The notes beneath the pieces were generated by a model that searched no databases, had not been told where the DNA came from, and worked only from the letters and a program-made list of their open reading frames with translations. This document shows, piece after piece, positions 17,501-26,822 of a stretch of 64,000 nucleotides of DNA. The position numbers and the translations under genes are program-made. Origin of the DNA: Thermotoga sp. Ku-13t. GTDB taxonomy: Bacteria; Thermotogota; Thermotogae; Thermotogales; DSM-5069. The stretch lies in contig NZ_LNFY01000001.1 of the NCBI RefSeq assembly GCF_011057685.1, positions 372,001 to 436,000 of the forward strand. Reading direction: 5' to 3'. Position 1 is the stretch's first letter; the number at the start of each line of letters is the position of its first letter.

Positions 17501-18507
17501 AGGACGATCCTCCCCTCACCTTTCCTGATCTCACCCAGGATCCAAGCCTTTTCGCCGTTGCTGGTCAGATTGGTCACGATTCTGTCCACCGCGTCTTTCG
17601 ACACGACCAGCACGAAACCGATCCCCATGTTGAAGGTGCGAAACATCTCTTCATCGTCGATGTTTCCAAGTCTCTGGATCAATTTGAATATCGAAGGAAC
17701 CTGCCAGGCGTTCCTATCGATACGAGCTTCCAGACCTTCAGGCAGTACCCTCGGGAGGTTTCCAAGAAGACCTCCGCCGGTGATGTGTGCCATAGCATGG
17801 ATCGAATCATCAAGAATTTTCAGCACACTTTTCACGTAAATTCTCGTTGGAGTGAGCATCTCTTCACCGAGAGTTTTGCCGAGCTCGTCCACGTACGCAT
17901 CTACTGTGTAATGTTTGAGCAGAATCTTTCGAGCCAGAGAAAAACCGTTGCTGTGCAGGCCAGTGGATGCGAGTCCGATTATGACATCACCCTCTTTGAC
18001 CTTTGAACCATCCACAAGCTGGTCTCTGTCGACTATGCCCACGGCGAAACCAGCCAGATCGTACTCGCTTTCCGCGTAAAAGTCTGGCATCTGCGCCGTT
18101 TCACCACCGATGAGTGCGCAACCTGCTTCCAAACAACCTTTCACGATCCCGCTGATGATCTGCTCCACGCGCTCGGGATCCAGTTTACCCACCGCCAGAT
18201 AGTCGAGAAAGAAGAGAGGTCTTGCACCGTGCACCAGAAGATCGTTGACGCACATCGCCACACAATCTATTCCAACCGTATCGTGTTTGTCCATCATGAA
18301 CGCGATCTTCAACTTGGTTCCCACACCGTCGGCACCCGAGACGAGCACAGGTCTGGAATAGCTCGATGGAATTTCGAAGAATCCTGCGAACAGGCCTATT
18401 TCGCTCAGAACGTTAGGTGTGTACGTGAGTTTGGCCAGACGCTTTATTTTCTCAACACTTTTGTCAGCTGCTTCCAAGTCCACGCCGGCTTCTTTGTACG
18501 ATCTCAC
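17497..18507 (-). CDS. purM: Phosphoribosylformylglycinamidine cyclo-ligase (AIR synthetase)
   Basis: A 336-residue ATP-dependent cyclase producing 5-aminoimidazole ribonucleotide. The conserved VSGADGVGTKLKIAF near residue 60 and HITGGGLLGNLPRVLP near residue 240 are characteristic. The N-terminus starts SYKEAGVD, as in most PurM proteins. It follows purF after 6 bp and overlaps purN by 4 bp. Confidence 0.96.
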   Translation of the reverse strand: MRSYKEAGVDLEAADKSVEKIKRLAKLTYTPNVLSEIGLFAGFFEIPSSYSRPVLVSGADGVGTKLKIAFMMDKHDTVGIDCVAMCVNDLLVHGARPLFFLDYLAVGKLDPERVEQIISGIVKGCLEAGCALIGGETAQMPDFYAESEYDLAGFAVGIVDRDQLVDGSKVKEGDVIIGLASTGLHSNGFSLARKILLKHYTVDAYVDELGKTLGEEMLTPTRIYVKSVLKILDDSIHAMAHITGGGLLGNLPRVLPEGLEARIDRNAWQVPSIFKLIQRLGNIDDEEMFRTFNMGIGFVLVVSKDAVDRIVTNLTSNGEKAWILGEIRKGEGRIVL

Positions 18508-18513
18508 AGTTTT

Positions 18514-19899
18514 TCACCCCTTTTCGAATAGATATTTCGTGCAATAACTCGGAACCTCCACAGGGTAATCTCCGTTGAAACACGCAAGGCAGAGCTGTTC
18601 AGCGGGAATCTCAACGGCCTTCAGTAAACCTTCCAGGCTGAGATATCCCAAGGAATCCGCGCCGATCAATTTTTCGATCTGTTTCTCTCCAAGGAAGGCG
18701 GCAATCAGTTCTCTCCGGTCAGACGTATCCACGCCGAAGTAGCAACCAAACCTTATTGGGGGCGATGCAACACGCACGTGAACCGATCTTGCCCCCGCGA
18801 ATCTCAGCATTCCCACGATCTGTCCCATCGTTGTGCCTCTCACGATAGAGTCGTCCACGAGTACCACGTGTTTATCTTTGACGAGTTCTTTTAACGCGTT
18901 CAGCTTCAACCTGACTCCGAGATTTCTCAGCTTCTGCGAAGGTTCTATGAAGGTCCTGCCGATGTATTTGTTCTTGATCAATCCCATACCATAAGGTATT
19001 CCCGATTGGTTCGAGTAACCTATCGCGGCGACCGTTCCAGAATCGGGTACACCCACGACCACATCTGCATCCACGGCGTGTTCGATCGCCAGAATCCTGC
19101 CAGCTCTCTCGCGAGCTTTGTAAACGCTGACGCCTTCCAGAGTGCTGTCCGGCCTTGCGAAATAGACAAACTCGAAGACGCAGAAAGCATTCTTTTCTGA
19201 GTTCATCGTAAAACTTTCCACACCGTGCTCGCTCACGATGAGAACTTCTCCAGGTTTCACGTCCCTGACGTATTCAGCTCCTATCGCATCAAGCGCGACC
19301 GTTTCGGAAGTGATAATTACGCAGTCGTCGAGTTTCCCTATGGAGAGTGGGCGAAAACCAAGAGGATCCCTTATGGCGATGAGCTTCGTTCTGTCCATGA
19401 TGAGTAGGCAGAAAGCCCCTTTGAGAACTTCCATCAAGCTGCAGCATGTTTGAATGAGGTCCGAACCATTTTTCAACAGAAGTTGTGCGACGATCTCGCT
19501 GTCCGTGGTTGAACGGAAGGAAAAACTTTTCTCTTCGAGATTTTTCCTGAGTTCCTTTGAATTGACGATGTTGCCGTTGTGTGCAACGGCCAACGTCCGA
19601 TCTTCATCGGTGACCACCACGGGCTGAGCGTTGTTCAGCGTGTTCGAGCCCGTTGTGGAGTACCTCACGTGGCCGATCGCTATGCAACCGTTGAGCTCAC
19701 TCAGTACCTCTTCGTCGAACACATCGTTCACGAGTCCCAAGCCCCTGTGGTATTTGATCCGCTTACCATCGCTGACAGCTATACCCGCGCTTTCCTGGCC
19801 TCTGTGCTGGAGTGCTACCAGACCGTAGTAAACAGTTTTGCCGATGGCTGGATTGGGCCTCGGCGAAAATATTCCAAACAGACCACACGCTTCTCTCAT
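18514..19899 (-). CDS. purF: Amidophosphoribosyltransferase
   Basis: A 461-residue enzyme that commits PRPP to purine synthesis. The N-terminal nucleophile domain begins MREACGLFG. Cys5 should become the N-terminal nucleophile after removal of a four-residue propeptide, as in the Bacillus type. The C-terminal phosphoribosyltransferase domain has the PRPP loop [14 protein letters not shown]-terminal cysteines (CLACF and neighbours) fit the iron-sulphur class of PurF. It overlaps purL by 4 bp. Confidence 0.95.
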   Translation of the reverse strand: MREACGLFGIFSPRPNPAIGKTVYYGLVALQHRGQESAGIAVSDGKRIKYHRGLGLVNDVFDEEVLSELNGCIAIGHVRYSTTGSNTLNNAQPVVVTDEDRTLAVAHNGNIVNSKELRKNLEEKSFSFRSTTDSEIVAQLLLKNGSDLIQTCCSLMEVLKGAFCLLIMDRTKLIAIRDPLGFRPLSIGKLDDCVIITSETVALDAIGAEYVRDVKPGEVLIVSEHGVESFTMNSEKNAFCVFEFVYFARPDSTLEGVSVYKARERAGRILAIEHAVDADVVVGVPDSGTVAAIGYSNQSGIPYGMGLIKNKYIGRTFIEPSQKLRNLGVRLKLNALKELVKDKHVVLVDDSIVRGTTMGQIVGMLRFAGARSVHVRVASPPIRFGCYFGVDTSDRRELIAAFLGEKQIEKLIGADSLGYLSLEGLLKAVEIPAEQLCLACFNGDYPVEVPSYCTKYLFEKG

Positions 19900-22076
19900 A
19901 GGCTCAGCAACCTTTCCAGTGAACCTTCGTAAATTTCCCTCACCTTTCCCACTGGCTGATCGATGATCTTTCTTCCGTTCACCTTGATTACGAGTTCTTT
20001 TCCTCCCACTTTCCCAAGGACTGTGAAGGGAACGTTTTCCGTTTTGGCAAGTTCTGCAAGTTTTTCGAGGTTTGCCCGTGGAAGGCTGACAAGTATGCGC
20101 GATTGTTCCTCACCAAAGAGCAGAAAATCTATGCGGGTCGACGTTCGAATTTCACACTCAGCACCTATGTTTCCCAGGATACAGGATTCGGCTAGAGCGA
20201 TCGCCAAACCACCCTCAGAAACATCGTGCGCCGAACTGAGCAGGCCTTTCTTTATGGCAGTCAGGCAGCAGCGCTGAACTCTTTTTTCGAGATCAAGATC
20301 GATCGTCGGTGCCGGAAGGTCCTCGAGTTTGTGGATCGATCTGGTGTACTCACACAGGTGGACGCCCGCTTCGATCGGTCCAAGGAGCACGATGACATCA
20401 CTTGGTTTTTTGAAGCTCGCCGAACATATCTTCGACACATCCTCGATGAGACCCACCATTCCGATCACGGGTGTGGGGTGAACCCTGCCGCTTTCCGTTT
20501 CATTGTAGAAACTCACATTTCCACTCACCACAGGTATGTTCAGCGACAGTGAGGCGTCACGTATGCCATCGATCGTGGCTTCGAACTGGTATGCAACCTC
20601 TGGTTTTTCGGGATCACCGAAGTTGAGGCAGTCCGTCAGACCCAGAGGTTCGGCACCTGTAACGACCAGGTTTCTTGCGGCCTCACACACAGCGATTTCG
20701 GCACCGATGTGAGGATCTGCGAAACAGTAGAACGGATTGCAGTCTGTGGTAACAGCGAGGGCTTTGCTGCTGTCCTTTATTCTCAGCACAGCTGCGTCGT
20801 GTCCAGGCTTCATCACGGTGTCCGTCCCAACTGTATGATCGTACTGTTCGAATACGTAACGTTTGCTGCAGATGTTTGGACTCGCGAGTAGTTCGAGAAA
20901 TATTCGTTCAACATCGCCTGGCACTGGCAGATCGGGCTGAGTTCGGCATTCTGGTCTGATTGTGGCAGGTTCGAGTGGAATCGTGGGTGCTTCTGTGAGC
21001 AGCCTCGCTGGCATTCTGGCAACGACAACCCCATCGTGGACAGCTGTGAAATAGCCATCGTCAGTTATTTCGCCTATCCTGGAAATCCTCAAGCCCCACT
21101 TTTTGAAGATCTTTTCGACACCGTCTTCTTTCCCTTTCTCGACAATCAGAAGCATTCTTTCCTGGGACTCAGAGAGCAGTATTTCGGCCGCGGACATTCC
21201 CCTCTCCCTCACTGGTACCCGGGAAAGGTCTATGAAGATTCCATTGCCTGATTTCGATGCGATCTCCGAACAGGCAGAAGTCAAACCAGCCGCCCCGAGA
21301 TCCTGTATGGCCAGTACAGCATCGAGTTTCGCAGCTTCAACGCAAGCTTCTATCAACAGTTTTTCCATGAAAGGATCAGCTATTTGGACGCAGGGTCTTT
21401 TGTTTTCACTGTCCTTCGATATCGTTTCCGATGCGAAGCTCGCACCACCTATGCCATCACGACCGGTGAGCGAACCAGCCAGTAATACGGACGCACCAGA
21501 TCTGACGGACTTCGAAAACTTCAAATGTCTTCGCTCTGCCAAACCAACACACATCACATTCACCAGAGGATTCTGTTCGTAGCAGGGATGAAAATAGACT
21601 TCTCCAGCAACAGTTGGCACACCTATGCAGTTACCGTAAAAAGAGATGCCGGAGACGACACCGTTGAAAAGGTACTTCACCCGAGGCTTACTCAAACTGC
21701 CGAACCTCAGGGAGTCAAGCAAAGCGATGGGACGAGCGCCCATGGCGAGTACGTCTCTCACGATGCCACCAACGCCAGTCGCGGCCCCGTGGAACGGTTC
21801 GATCGCCGATGGATGGTTGTGGCTTTCCATCTTGAAGACAACGGCCAGTCCATCACCTATGTCCACAACACCTGCATTTTCTCCAGGACCCTGGATCACC
21901 TTCGACCCTTTGGTTGGTAGTCGGCGCAGGGAGTTTTTGGAGTGTTTATAACTGCAGTGCTCCGACCACATCACGGATATCATGGCGAGCTCCACATCGT
22001 TGGGTTCACGTGATAATCTTTCCAGGATGCACCGATACTCTTGCTGAGTTAAACCGGTGTTTTCAATCCGCAGCAT
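19896..22076 (-). CDS. purL: Phosphoribosylformylglycinamidine synthase subunit PurL
   Basis: A 726-residue small-type FGAM synthetase catalytic subunit that works with separate PurQ and PurS proteins. It has the N-terminal [12 protein letters not shown], the ATP-site region [20 protein letters not shown], and a second half-repeat containing [13 protein letters not shown]. Length fits the PurL/PurQ/PurS arrangement of Bacillus and Thermotoga. It overlaps purQ by 14 bp and purF by 4 bp. Confidence 0.96.
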   Translation of the reverse strand: MLRIENTGLTQQEYRCILERLSREPNDVELAMISVMWSEHCSYKHSKNSLRRLPTKGSKVIQGPGENAGVVDIGDGLAVVFKMESHNHPSAIEPFHGAATGVGGIVRDVLAMGARPIALLDSLRFGSLSKPRVKYLFNGVVSGISFYGNCIGVPTVAGEVYFHPCYEQNPLVNVMCVGLAERRHLKFSKSVRSGASVLLAGSLTGRDGIGGASFASETISKDSENKRPCVQIADPFMEKLLIEACVEAAKLDAVLAIQDLGAAGLTSACSEIASKSGNGIFIDLSRVPVRERGMSAAEILLSESQERMLLIVEKGKEDGVEKIFKKWGLRISRIGEITDDGYFTAVHDGVVVARMPARLLTEAPTIPLEPATIRPECRTQPDLPVPGDVERIFLELLASPNICSKRYVFEQYDHTVGTDTVMKPGHDAAVLRIKDSSKALAVTTDCNPFYCFADPHIGAEIAVCEAARNLVVTGAEPLGLTDCLNFGDPEKPEVAYQFEATIDGIRDASLSLNIPVVSGNVSFYNETESGRVHPTPVIGMVGLIEDVSKICSASFKKPSDVIVLLGPIEAGVHLCEYTRSIHKLEDLPAPTIDLDLEKRVQRCCLTAIKKGLLSSAHDVSEGGLAIALAESCILGNIGAECEIRTSTRIDFLLFGEEQSRILVSLPRANLEKLAELAKTENVPFTVLGKVGGKELVIKVNGRKIIDQPVGKVREIYEGSLERLLSL

Positions 22077-22767
22077 GCTCTTTCCTCCAGGAAAAATAAG
22101 CGATCAGCGATTCGAAGATCTTTCTTCCATCAGTGTTTCCAAGAATTTCCTCACAGCACCTCTCAGGATGGGGCATCATGCCGAGAACGTTCCCACGTTC
22201 GTTGATTATTCCGGCGATGTTCAGCATCGATCCGTTTGGATTGGCTTCATCGGTCACGTTACCAAGCTCGTCACAGTACTGGAAAACGATCTGTTCAACC
22301 TTCAGTTGATCCCATGGAGCGAAATAGCGGCCTTCACCGTGCGCGATGGGTAGGCGCAGCACTTCACCGAGTTGAAGTGAGTATGTGAAGGCTGTACGGT
22401 TGTTGGTGACTTTCACGTGGACATCCCTGCAGATGAACTTCAAATTCTTGTTCCTGAGCAGGGCTCCAGGTAAAAGACCGCTCTCGGTGAGTATCTGAAA
22501 GCCGTTGCATATACCAAGGACGAACTTCCCAAGTTCCGCCGCACGTCGAACGCTCTCCATGACTCGTGAAAAGCGTGCGACCGCGCCGGCTCTCAAGTAA
22601 TCTCCGAAGGAGAAACCCCCCGGAAGGACTATCAGGTCGAAGTCATCCGGAGAAAAAGATTCTTCGTGAAAAACGTAGTGGGAATCGAGGCAGAAGACAT
22701 TCTTCAGAACGTGGTACGCGTCACGATCGCAGTTCGAACCGGGAAAAACAACAACCGCACACCTCAT
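22063..22767 (-). CDS. purQ: Phosphoribosylformylglycinamidine synthase glutaminase subunit PurQ
   Basis: A 234-residue class I glutamine amidotransferase supplying ammonia to PurL. The nucleophile elbow [11 protein letters not shown] contains the catalytic cysteine near residue 87, the histidine lies in MMPHPERC near the C-terminus, and [11 protein letters not shown] is at the N-terminus. It overlaps purS by 4 bp and purL by 14 bp. Confidence 0.96.
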   Translation of the reverse strand: MRCAVVVFPGSNCDRDAYHVLKNVFCLDSHYVFHEESFSPDDFDLIVLPGGFSFGDYLRAGAVARFSRVMESVRRAAELGKFVLGICNGFQILTESGLLPGALLRNKNLKFICRDVHVKVTNNRTAFTYSLQLGEVLRLPIAHGEGRYFAPWDQLKVEQIVFQYCDELGNVTDEANPNGSMLNIAGIINERGNVLGMMPHPERCCEEILGNTDGRKIFESLIAYFSWRKEHAAD

Positions 22768-23018
22768 GGAACTTCCTCCACATCGAGCAACTGATAGGTC
22801 TCAACGATGGGATTTGCCAGTAACCTGTCACACATCGCGCTGACCAAGGTTCTCACGTGGCTCTCGTCCTCCGCTTCCATCGTGATCTCGATGAGCTTTC
22901 CGAGTCGAACTTCTTTCACGCCGTCGAAACCAAGCTTTTCAAGCGCACCTCTCACCGTATAACCCTGTGGATCGAACACGCCTTCTTTTGGAAGTATCTG
23001 CACTCTCACCCTGTACAT
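22764..23018 (-). CDS. purS: Phosphoribosylformylglycinamidine synthase subunit PurS
   Basis: An 84-residue small subunit that bridges PurL and PurQ. It has the family pattern [11 protein letters not shown] at the N-terminus and the GKLIEI strand. ATG 23018 is preferred over GTG 23033 because it follows GGGTGAG at suitable distance and gives the standard family start (MYRVRVQ). The purC stop lies just upstream. Confidence 0.93.
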   Translation of the reverse strand: MYRVRVQILPKEGVFDPQGYTVRGALEKLGFDGVKEVRLGKLIEITMEAEDESHVRTLVSAMCDRLLANPIVETYQLLDVEEVP

Positions 23019-23023
23019 TCTTC

Positions 23024-23728
23024 TCACCCACAAACGCGCTTGCAGATTTCCCAGTAGGCTTCTTCCACTTTACCGAGGTCGCGTCTGAACCTGTCTTTGT
23101 CGAGCTTTTCCAGTGTGCTTGCGTCCCAGAAACGGCACGTGTCCGGGGAAATTTCATCGGCAAGCAGGATTTCTCCGTTTCTTCTTCCGAATTCGAGCTT
23201 GAAGTCAACGAGGATGAGATTTTTCCCATCCAGAAAAGATTTGAGAATTTCGTTGATCTTCAGTGCGGTTTCCTCGATGAAGGAAAGTTCATCCCTCGTT
23301 GCCAGTTCCAGCGCCAGCGCGTGGTAGTGGTTGATAAAAGGATCGTGAAGTTCGTCGTTCTTGTAACAGAGTTCTACGATGGGAAGTTTGAGCAAGGTAC
23401 CTTCTTGAAAGTTGAGTCGCTTACACAAACTCCCGGCAGCAACGTTCCTGACGATGACTTCGAGGGGGATTATGCTGACGCGCTTGACGAGCATTTCTCT
23501 GTCGCTGAGGGTTCGAACGAAGTGGGTTCTGATTCCCTGTCTCTCGAGCAACTCGAAAAAGGTGGCAGACACTTTGTTGTTCACGATACCTTTACCCGGA
23601 ATGATCCCTTTCTTCTGGCCGTCGAACGCGGTGGCCGTGTCTTTGAACTCGATGATGAGTAAATCTTCGTCCGTGGTTTTGTAAACGCGTTTCGCCTTGC
23701 CCTCGTAGATCAAATCAAGTTTTTCCAC
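23024..23728 (-). CDS. purC: SAICAR synthetase
   Basis: A 234-residue enzyme joining aspartate to CAIR. The N-terminal YEGKAKRVY phosphate-loop segment, IPLEVIVRNVAAGS and LVDFKLEFG are all present. The open frame reaches 23821 but would run into the leader region. GTG 23728, 8 bases after AGAGGAG, gives the standard start EKLDLIYEGKAK. It is the first gene of the operon and lies directly behind the riboswitch and its terminator. Confidence 0.95.
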   Translation of the reverse strand: MEKLDLIYEGKAKRVYKTTDEDLLIIEFKDTATAFDGQKKGIIPGKGIVNNKVSATFFELLERQGIRTHFVRTLSDREMLVKRVSIIPLEVIVRNVAAGSLCKRLNFQEGTLLKLPIVELCYKNDELHDPFINHYHALALELATRDELSFIEETALKINEILKSFLDGKNLILVDFKLEFGRRNGEILLADEISPDTCRFWDASTLEKLDKDRFRRDLGKVEEAYWEICKRVCG

Positions 23729-23812
23729 GCGTTTCACTCCTCTTTTTGAAGTTTCACAGGTTCTCGAAAGATGAATTCCTCGCATCCTTGTGGACGATCT
23801 TTGCTCACCTCT

Positions 23813-23849
23813 AAAAAACAAAAATCCGGTAGGCTTGGTCTCTACCGGA
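23813..23849 (-). terminator. Riboswitch-controlled intrinsic terminator of the pur operon
   Basis: A hairpin TCCGGTAG / CTACCGGA is followed by an interrupted T tract (TTTTTGTTTTTT) ahead of purC. Its 5' arm and loop (23837-23849) are a perfect 13-base complement of 23890-23902 in the aptamer core. The terminator can form only when the aptamer is folded, giving an OFF switch. Confidence 0.85.
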
Positions 23850-23860
23850 AAAAGAAATGA

Positions 23861-23934
23861 GCCCTTGTAGCCAGGACAGTTTACGGCTGTCCGGTAGAGA
23901 CCCCCGAGCCATATTCCCGGGGTTATACAAGGGC
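23861..23934 (-). promoter_or_regulatory. Purine riboswitch aptamer, guanine/hypoxanthine type
   Basis: On the minus strand the sequence folds into the three-way purine aptamer. P1 is GCCCTTGTA / TACAAGGGC, P2 is CCCCGGG-type with loop AATATGG, and J2/3 is GTCTCTACC. P3 is GGACAG / CTGTCC with loop CCGTAAA, where the L2/L3 loop sequences are the kissing-loop consensus. The specificity base at J3/1 is C (23870, in GGCTA), as in guanine-sensing members. Adenine switches have U there. Ligand binding should block the antiterminator and stop transcription before purC. This matches the B. subtilis xpt-pbuX class by core sequence. Confidence 0.93.
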
Positions 23935-23972
23935 CTTCCCCTGTGGAAGGGAGTATTCACTTTCCGCTTTTC

Positions 23973-24001
23973 ATTTTACCATCGCACCGGGGAGTTGTGA
24001 A
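23973..24001 (-). promoter_or_regulatory. Promoter of the pur operon
   Basis: On the minus strand TTCACA (23996-24001) and TAAAAT (23973-23978) are separated by 17 bp, each one mismatch from consensus. The transcript would begin about 30 bases before the aptamer. Confidence 0.65.
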
Positions 24002-24147
24002 CGTGACGGATTTTGAAATCGTGTTACGAAAATTTGAACTACATCACCACATGAACCTTAAGCAGCTGCTATTTCTAACAACGTGTAACCTTGATTTCAA
24101 ACGATCTACTCATTTCTGCCTTTATGATTGCTCGTGGAGGTGAGGGA

Positions 24148-24702
24148 ATGTTCGAGAAAGTCTTGCAGCAGAAAGGTGTACTCGTAAAGGTACTGGTCGC
24201 TCTCAGCTTTTCTGTTTTGACGGGTCTGGCAGCACAGATCAGAATACCTCTCTTTTTCACACCAGTTCCAATTACTGCGCAAACTTTCGTCGTTCTCCTC
24301 GCACCGTTTCTCATCGGTCCCTGGGCTGTGTTCAGTCAAGTGATCTACATACTTTTGGGAGTTGCTGGACTTCCCTGGTTCAGCGGCTGGAGAGCGGGCA
24401 TGACTGTTCTGCTGGGACCGACGGGTGGCTATTTGGTAGGGTTCATCGTCGCCTCGATGTTCCTCGCAAAGTACAGACCAAAGACTTACTTAGGGAAACT
24501 TGGAGCGTTGTTGGTGGCGAACTTCTTGATCATACACGGTCTTGGATTGATCCAACTGGCACTCTGGTTCTACAGCAAGGGCTCGAGTCCAGACGTCTGG
24601 AAGCTGCTCACGATGTCTCTGTTCCCGTTCGTTCCGGGAGATCTTTTCAAGATATTCGCAGTTTCTGCACTCCTTGCCAAGCTGACAGTGAAGAAAGAGT
24701 GA
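24148..24702 (+). CDS. bioY: BioY family biotin transporter
   Basis: A 184-residue membrane protein, the biotin-binding S component of an energy-coupling-factor transporter. It has about six hydrophobic helices and the BioY signatures PVPITAQTFVVLLAP and GPTGGYLVGF. Its EcfA and EcfT partners are not in the window. ATG 24148 is chosen because GGAGGTGAGGGA precedes it. An upstream extension to 24091 lacks a ribosome-binding site. Its stop lies inside a hairpin shared with the convergent rubredoxin gene. Confidence 0.93.
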   Translation: MFEKVLQQKGVLVKVLVALSFSVLTGLAAQIRIPLFFTPVPITAQTFVVLLAPFLIGPWAVFSQVIYILLGVAGLPWFSGWRAGMTVLLGPTGGYLVGFIVASMFLAKYRPKTYLGKLGALLVANFLIIHGLGLIQLALWFYSKGSSPDVWKLLTMSLFPFVPGDLFKIFAVSALLAKLTVKKE

Positions 24703-24725
24703 ACCCCCTTGTGGGGTTCACTCTT
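24695..24725. terminator. Hairpin between convergent bioY and rubredoxin genes
   Basis: A perfect 13-bp inverted repeat (AAGAGTGAACCCC and its complement) with a 5-base loop contains both stop codons. There is no clear T run on the plus side, while the minus side is followed by TCTTTC-like sequence. It probably acts as a bidirectional terminator or 3'-end protector. Confidence 0.6.
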
Positions 24726-24882
24726 CGATGGGTTCGAAATCTTCTTTTGGGGCTCCACACACAGGGCATACCCAATCTTCAGGAACATCCTCGAATGGCG
24801 TCCCCGGTGCGATATCGCTGTCAGGATCACCCTCCGCAGGATTGTAAACATAACCACAGATGATACACCTGTACTTCTGCAT
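24718..24882 (-). CDS. Rubredoxin
   Basis: A 54-residue electron-transfer protein with two CxxC knuckles binding one iron: CIICG at residues 6-10 and CPVCG at residues 39-43, plus [12 protein letters not shown] and the conserved [17 protein letters not shown] precedes ATG 24882 with good spacing. In anaerobic Thermotogales rubredoxin typically feeds electrons to oxygen and superoxide detoxification enzymes. That partner is not seen here. Confidence 0.95.
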   Translation of the reverse strand: MQKYRCIICGYVYNPAEGDPDSDIAPGTPFEDVPEDWVCPVCGAPKEDFEPIEE

Positions 24883-25170
24883 GATGAAACCTCCCTCAAA
24901 TGTTCTGCCAATTTACAGATTCACAGCGTCTTGCAATATTCTACCATATCAGCTTCGAACCGTGTCCACACTACTCACTCCGCGATGCCGAACAGAACAA
25001 CCATGCGTGCCAGAGAACGCTCGCTACAAAAACATGTCTTACCAGGATGGGCATTTGAAGTGATGCTTTTTGAGAACTCAGAGTGCGTTTGTTTCTTCGA
25101 GTCGATTGTACAATAACATCTGGAAGCTCGACGCCACGTGTGAGCGAATCTGAGTTTGACAGGGAGGCTT
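24883..25170. other. Intergenic region without recognised gene
   Basis: These 288 bp lie between the rubredoxin start and the next plus-strand gene. A TACAAT (25109-25114) could be a -10 element for the plus-strand gene, but no convincing -35 box is found. Short open frames here have no recognisable product. Confidence 0.5.
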
Positions 25171-26367
25171 ATGGGCAGGATGTTGCTGGAGAAAATTGAC
25201 GATGGATTGTTCAAACCACATTATGAACGATTTTCCCTGGTGAACCTGGCTAACTTCGTGTTGAAACATTTCAACGCGCAGCCGATTCATGAACCTTACC
25301 CACTTGAACATTTCATCTCTGGCATATCTGAAGGAGTTGAGAAAATCGTCTTCTTTCTCATAGACGCCCTCGGCATGTCGAGCCTTGAAAGGCTCATGAA
25401 CAGAGAGCGCGTTTTCCATGAATACGTCGTCATAGAAGCAACGTCTGTGTTCCCGACAACGACTTCCGCAGCCATAACTTCTTTGCTGACAGGTGCAACC
25501 CCTGTTGAGCACGGAGTTCTTGGCTACATCCTCTACATACGACAACTCGGAACGCTTCTGAACATGATAGAGCTTTCTTCCCCCATCATGGGCAAAGTTA
25601 CCTCAACGTTGAGCAACAGGGAACTGATGTTCGAAAAAACGATCTTCGAGAGGCTCCTCGAAATGGGTGTGAAGAGTTTCGTTCTCACTTCGAAAACGAT
25701 CAGGGGTTCCGGCCTTTCGAATCTCGTGAATGTGGGTGCCTCGGTCAGATCTTATCAGAGTTTCGGAGACATGTTCTCCAAGTTCCGAGAGATTCTGCAG
25801 GAAAATGGTCCGTTTTTCGGTTTCGTTTACTGGGGACTGCTCGATTCGATTGGTCACAAGCTGGGTGTGGATTCGGATGCATTCGAGAGCGAGCTGTACT
25901 GGCTGTTGAAGATGCTGATGAGAGAAATTCTACCCGTGCTGCCGCACAACACCCTGCTCATCGTGCTGGGTGATCATGGTCAGATCTTCACACCGTGGGA
26001 GAAAGAAACCTGGTGGTCCTGGAAAGATGAGGTTTCGACTTTTTTCTCCGTGCCACCCGGGGGCGAGATGAGGATGATGCACATTTACACAAACCAGCCG
26101 GATGCGGTGGTAGAATATTTGAATAAAAAGTACAGAGACAGAGCGCTGGTTTTGACCAAAGAGCAGGCGCTGAACGAGAAGCTTTTTGGTGAAACGGCAG
26201 AAGTACCAGGAGCGAGCGTTGAAAGAATTGGTGACGTCATCCTGATAGCGAGAGAGAATTACTCTTTCTATTTCAAATACACGGGAAAAGAAGAGAGTCT
26301 GAAGTCCAAGCATGGAAGCTTGACCCAGGAAGAGTTGCTCGTACCGTTGATGATCTTCCGGAGGTGA
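25171..26367 (+). CDS. Alkaline phosphatase-superfamily protein (type I phosphodiesterase/nucleotide pyrophosphatase family)
   Basis: A 398-residue protein with the superfamily metal and nucleophile pattern. The first metal aspartate is in FFLIDALGMSS near residue 65, the nucleophile threonine in SVFPTTTSAAI near 95, then SIGHKLG, and LGDHGQ as the late metal site near 265. No signal peptide is evident, so it is probably cytoplasmic. The physiological phosphodiester is unknown. ATG 25171 follows GGGAGG closely, and ATG 25180 and TTG 25156 are alternatives. The next gene begins within the last bases. Confidence 0.82.
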   Translation: MGRMLLEKIDDGLFKPHYERFSLVNLANFVLKHFNAQPIHEPYPLEHFISGISEGVEKIVFFLIDALGMSSLERLMNRERVFHEYVVIEATSVFPTTTSAAITSLLTGATPVEHGVLGYILYIRQLGTLLNMIELSSPIMGKVTSTLSNRELMFEKTIFERLLEMGVKSFVLTSKTIRGSGLSNLVNVGASVRSYQSFGDMFSKFREILQENGPFFGFVYWGLLDSIGHKLGVDSDAFESELYWLLKMLMREILPVLPHNTLLIVLGDHGQIFTPWEKETWWSWKDEVSTFFSVPPGGEMRMMHIYTNQPDAVVEYLNKKYRDRALVLTKEQALNEKLFGETAEVPGASVERIGDVILIARENYSFYFKYTGKEESLKSKHGSLTQEELLVPLMIFRR

Positions 26368-26371
26368 TAGG

Positions 26372-26821
26372 TTCTTACTCAGAAGCCCAACCCATGGGGA
26401 ACTGGATATCGACCAGGTGAAGTATCACATCGAAAGATTTCTGAACAACGGTTCGTTCAAACTCTTCATAGGCTCCGACAGCGATGAGAGAGACGGCATC
26501 GTTACTTTCGCGACGGTTTTCATAGTTTACAAGCCTGGTGTTGGCGCGATTTATTTCTACACCACCAAACACGAGAGACGCTACTACGATATGTACTCGA
26601 GGCTCTTCGAAGAGGCATATCTCAGCATACAGATGGCCAGTTTTGTGAAGCAGAATTTAAATCTTGACAGCGCCGAAATACACATCGACGCAGGCTACGA
26701 TGGTCTGAGCAAGCAGATCATACCATCCATAATTGGCTATGTGAAGGGCATGGGATACAGCTACCGTTTGAAACCCTGGGCCTTCGCGGCCACGAAAGTG
26801 GCGCACAGGCACACCAAGTGA
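26372..26821 (+). CDS. DUF458/YkuK-like RNase H-fold protein (start codon ambiguous)
   Basis: A small protein with the core LFIGSDSDERDG and HIDAGYDGLSK, resembling the YkuK/DUF458 family of predicted RNase H-like nucleases. Cellular role unknown. The first canonical start is GTG 26417 (134 residues), but it would remove the family-conserved N-terminus, which here reads LLRSPTHGELDIDQ. The strong GGAGGT at 26360-26365 is six bases before TTC 26372, which is in frame, so I give the longer form (149 residues) and flag the start as non-canonical or a sequence error. It ends one base before the convergent dehydratase gene. Confidence 0.7.
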   Translation, partial: FLLRSPTHGELDIDQVKYHIERFLNNGSFKLFIGSDSDERDGIVTFATVFIVYKPGVGAIYFYTTKHERRYYDMYSRLFEEAYLSIQMASFVKQNLNLDSAEIHIDAGYDGLSKQIIPSIIGYVKGMGYSYRLKPWAFAATKVAHRHTK

Positions 26822-26822
26822 G

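Noticed and set aside
23737..23821. Extension of purC through GTG 23737 to 23821.
   Set aside because: This part lies in the leader beyond the terminator, and the AGAGGAG site fits GTG 23728 best.
24061..24070. AGCAGCTGCT palindrome upstream of bioY as a possible biotin-repressor site.
   Set aside because: It does not match the BirA operator pattern I know and is short enough to occur by chance.
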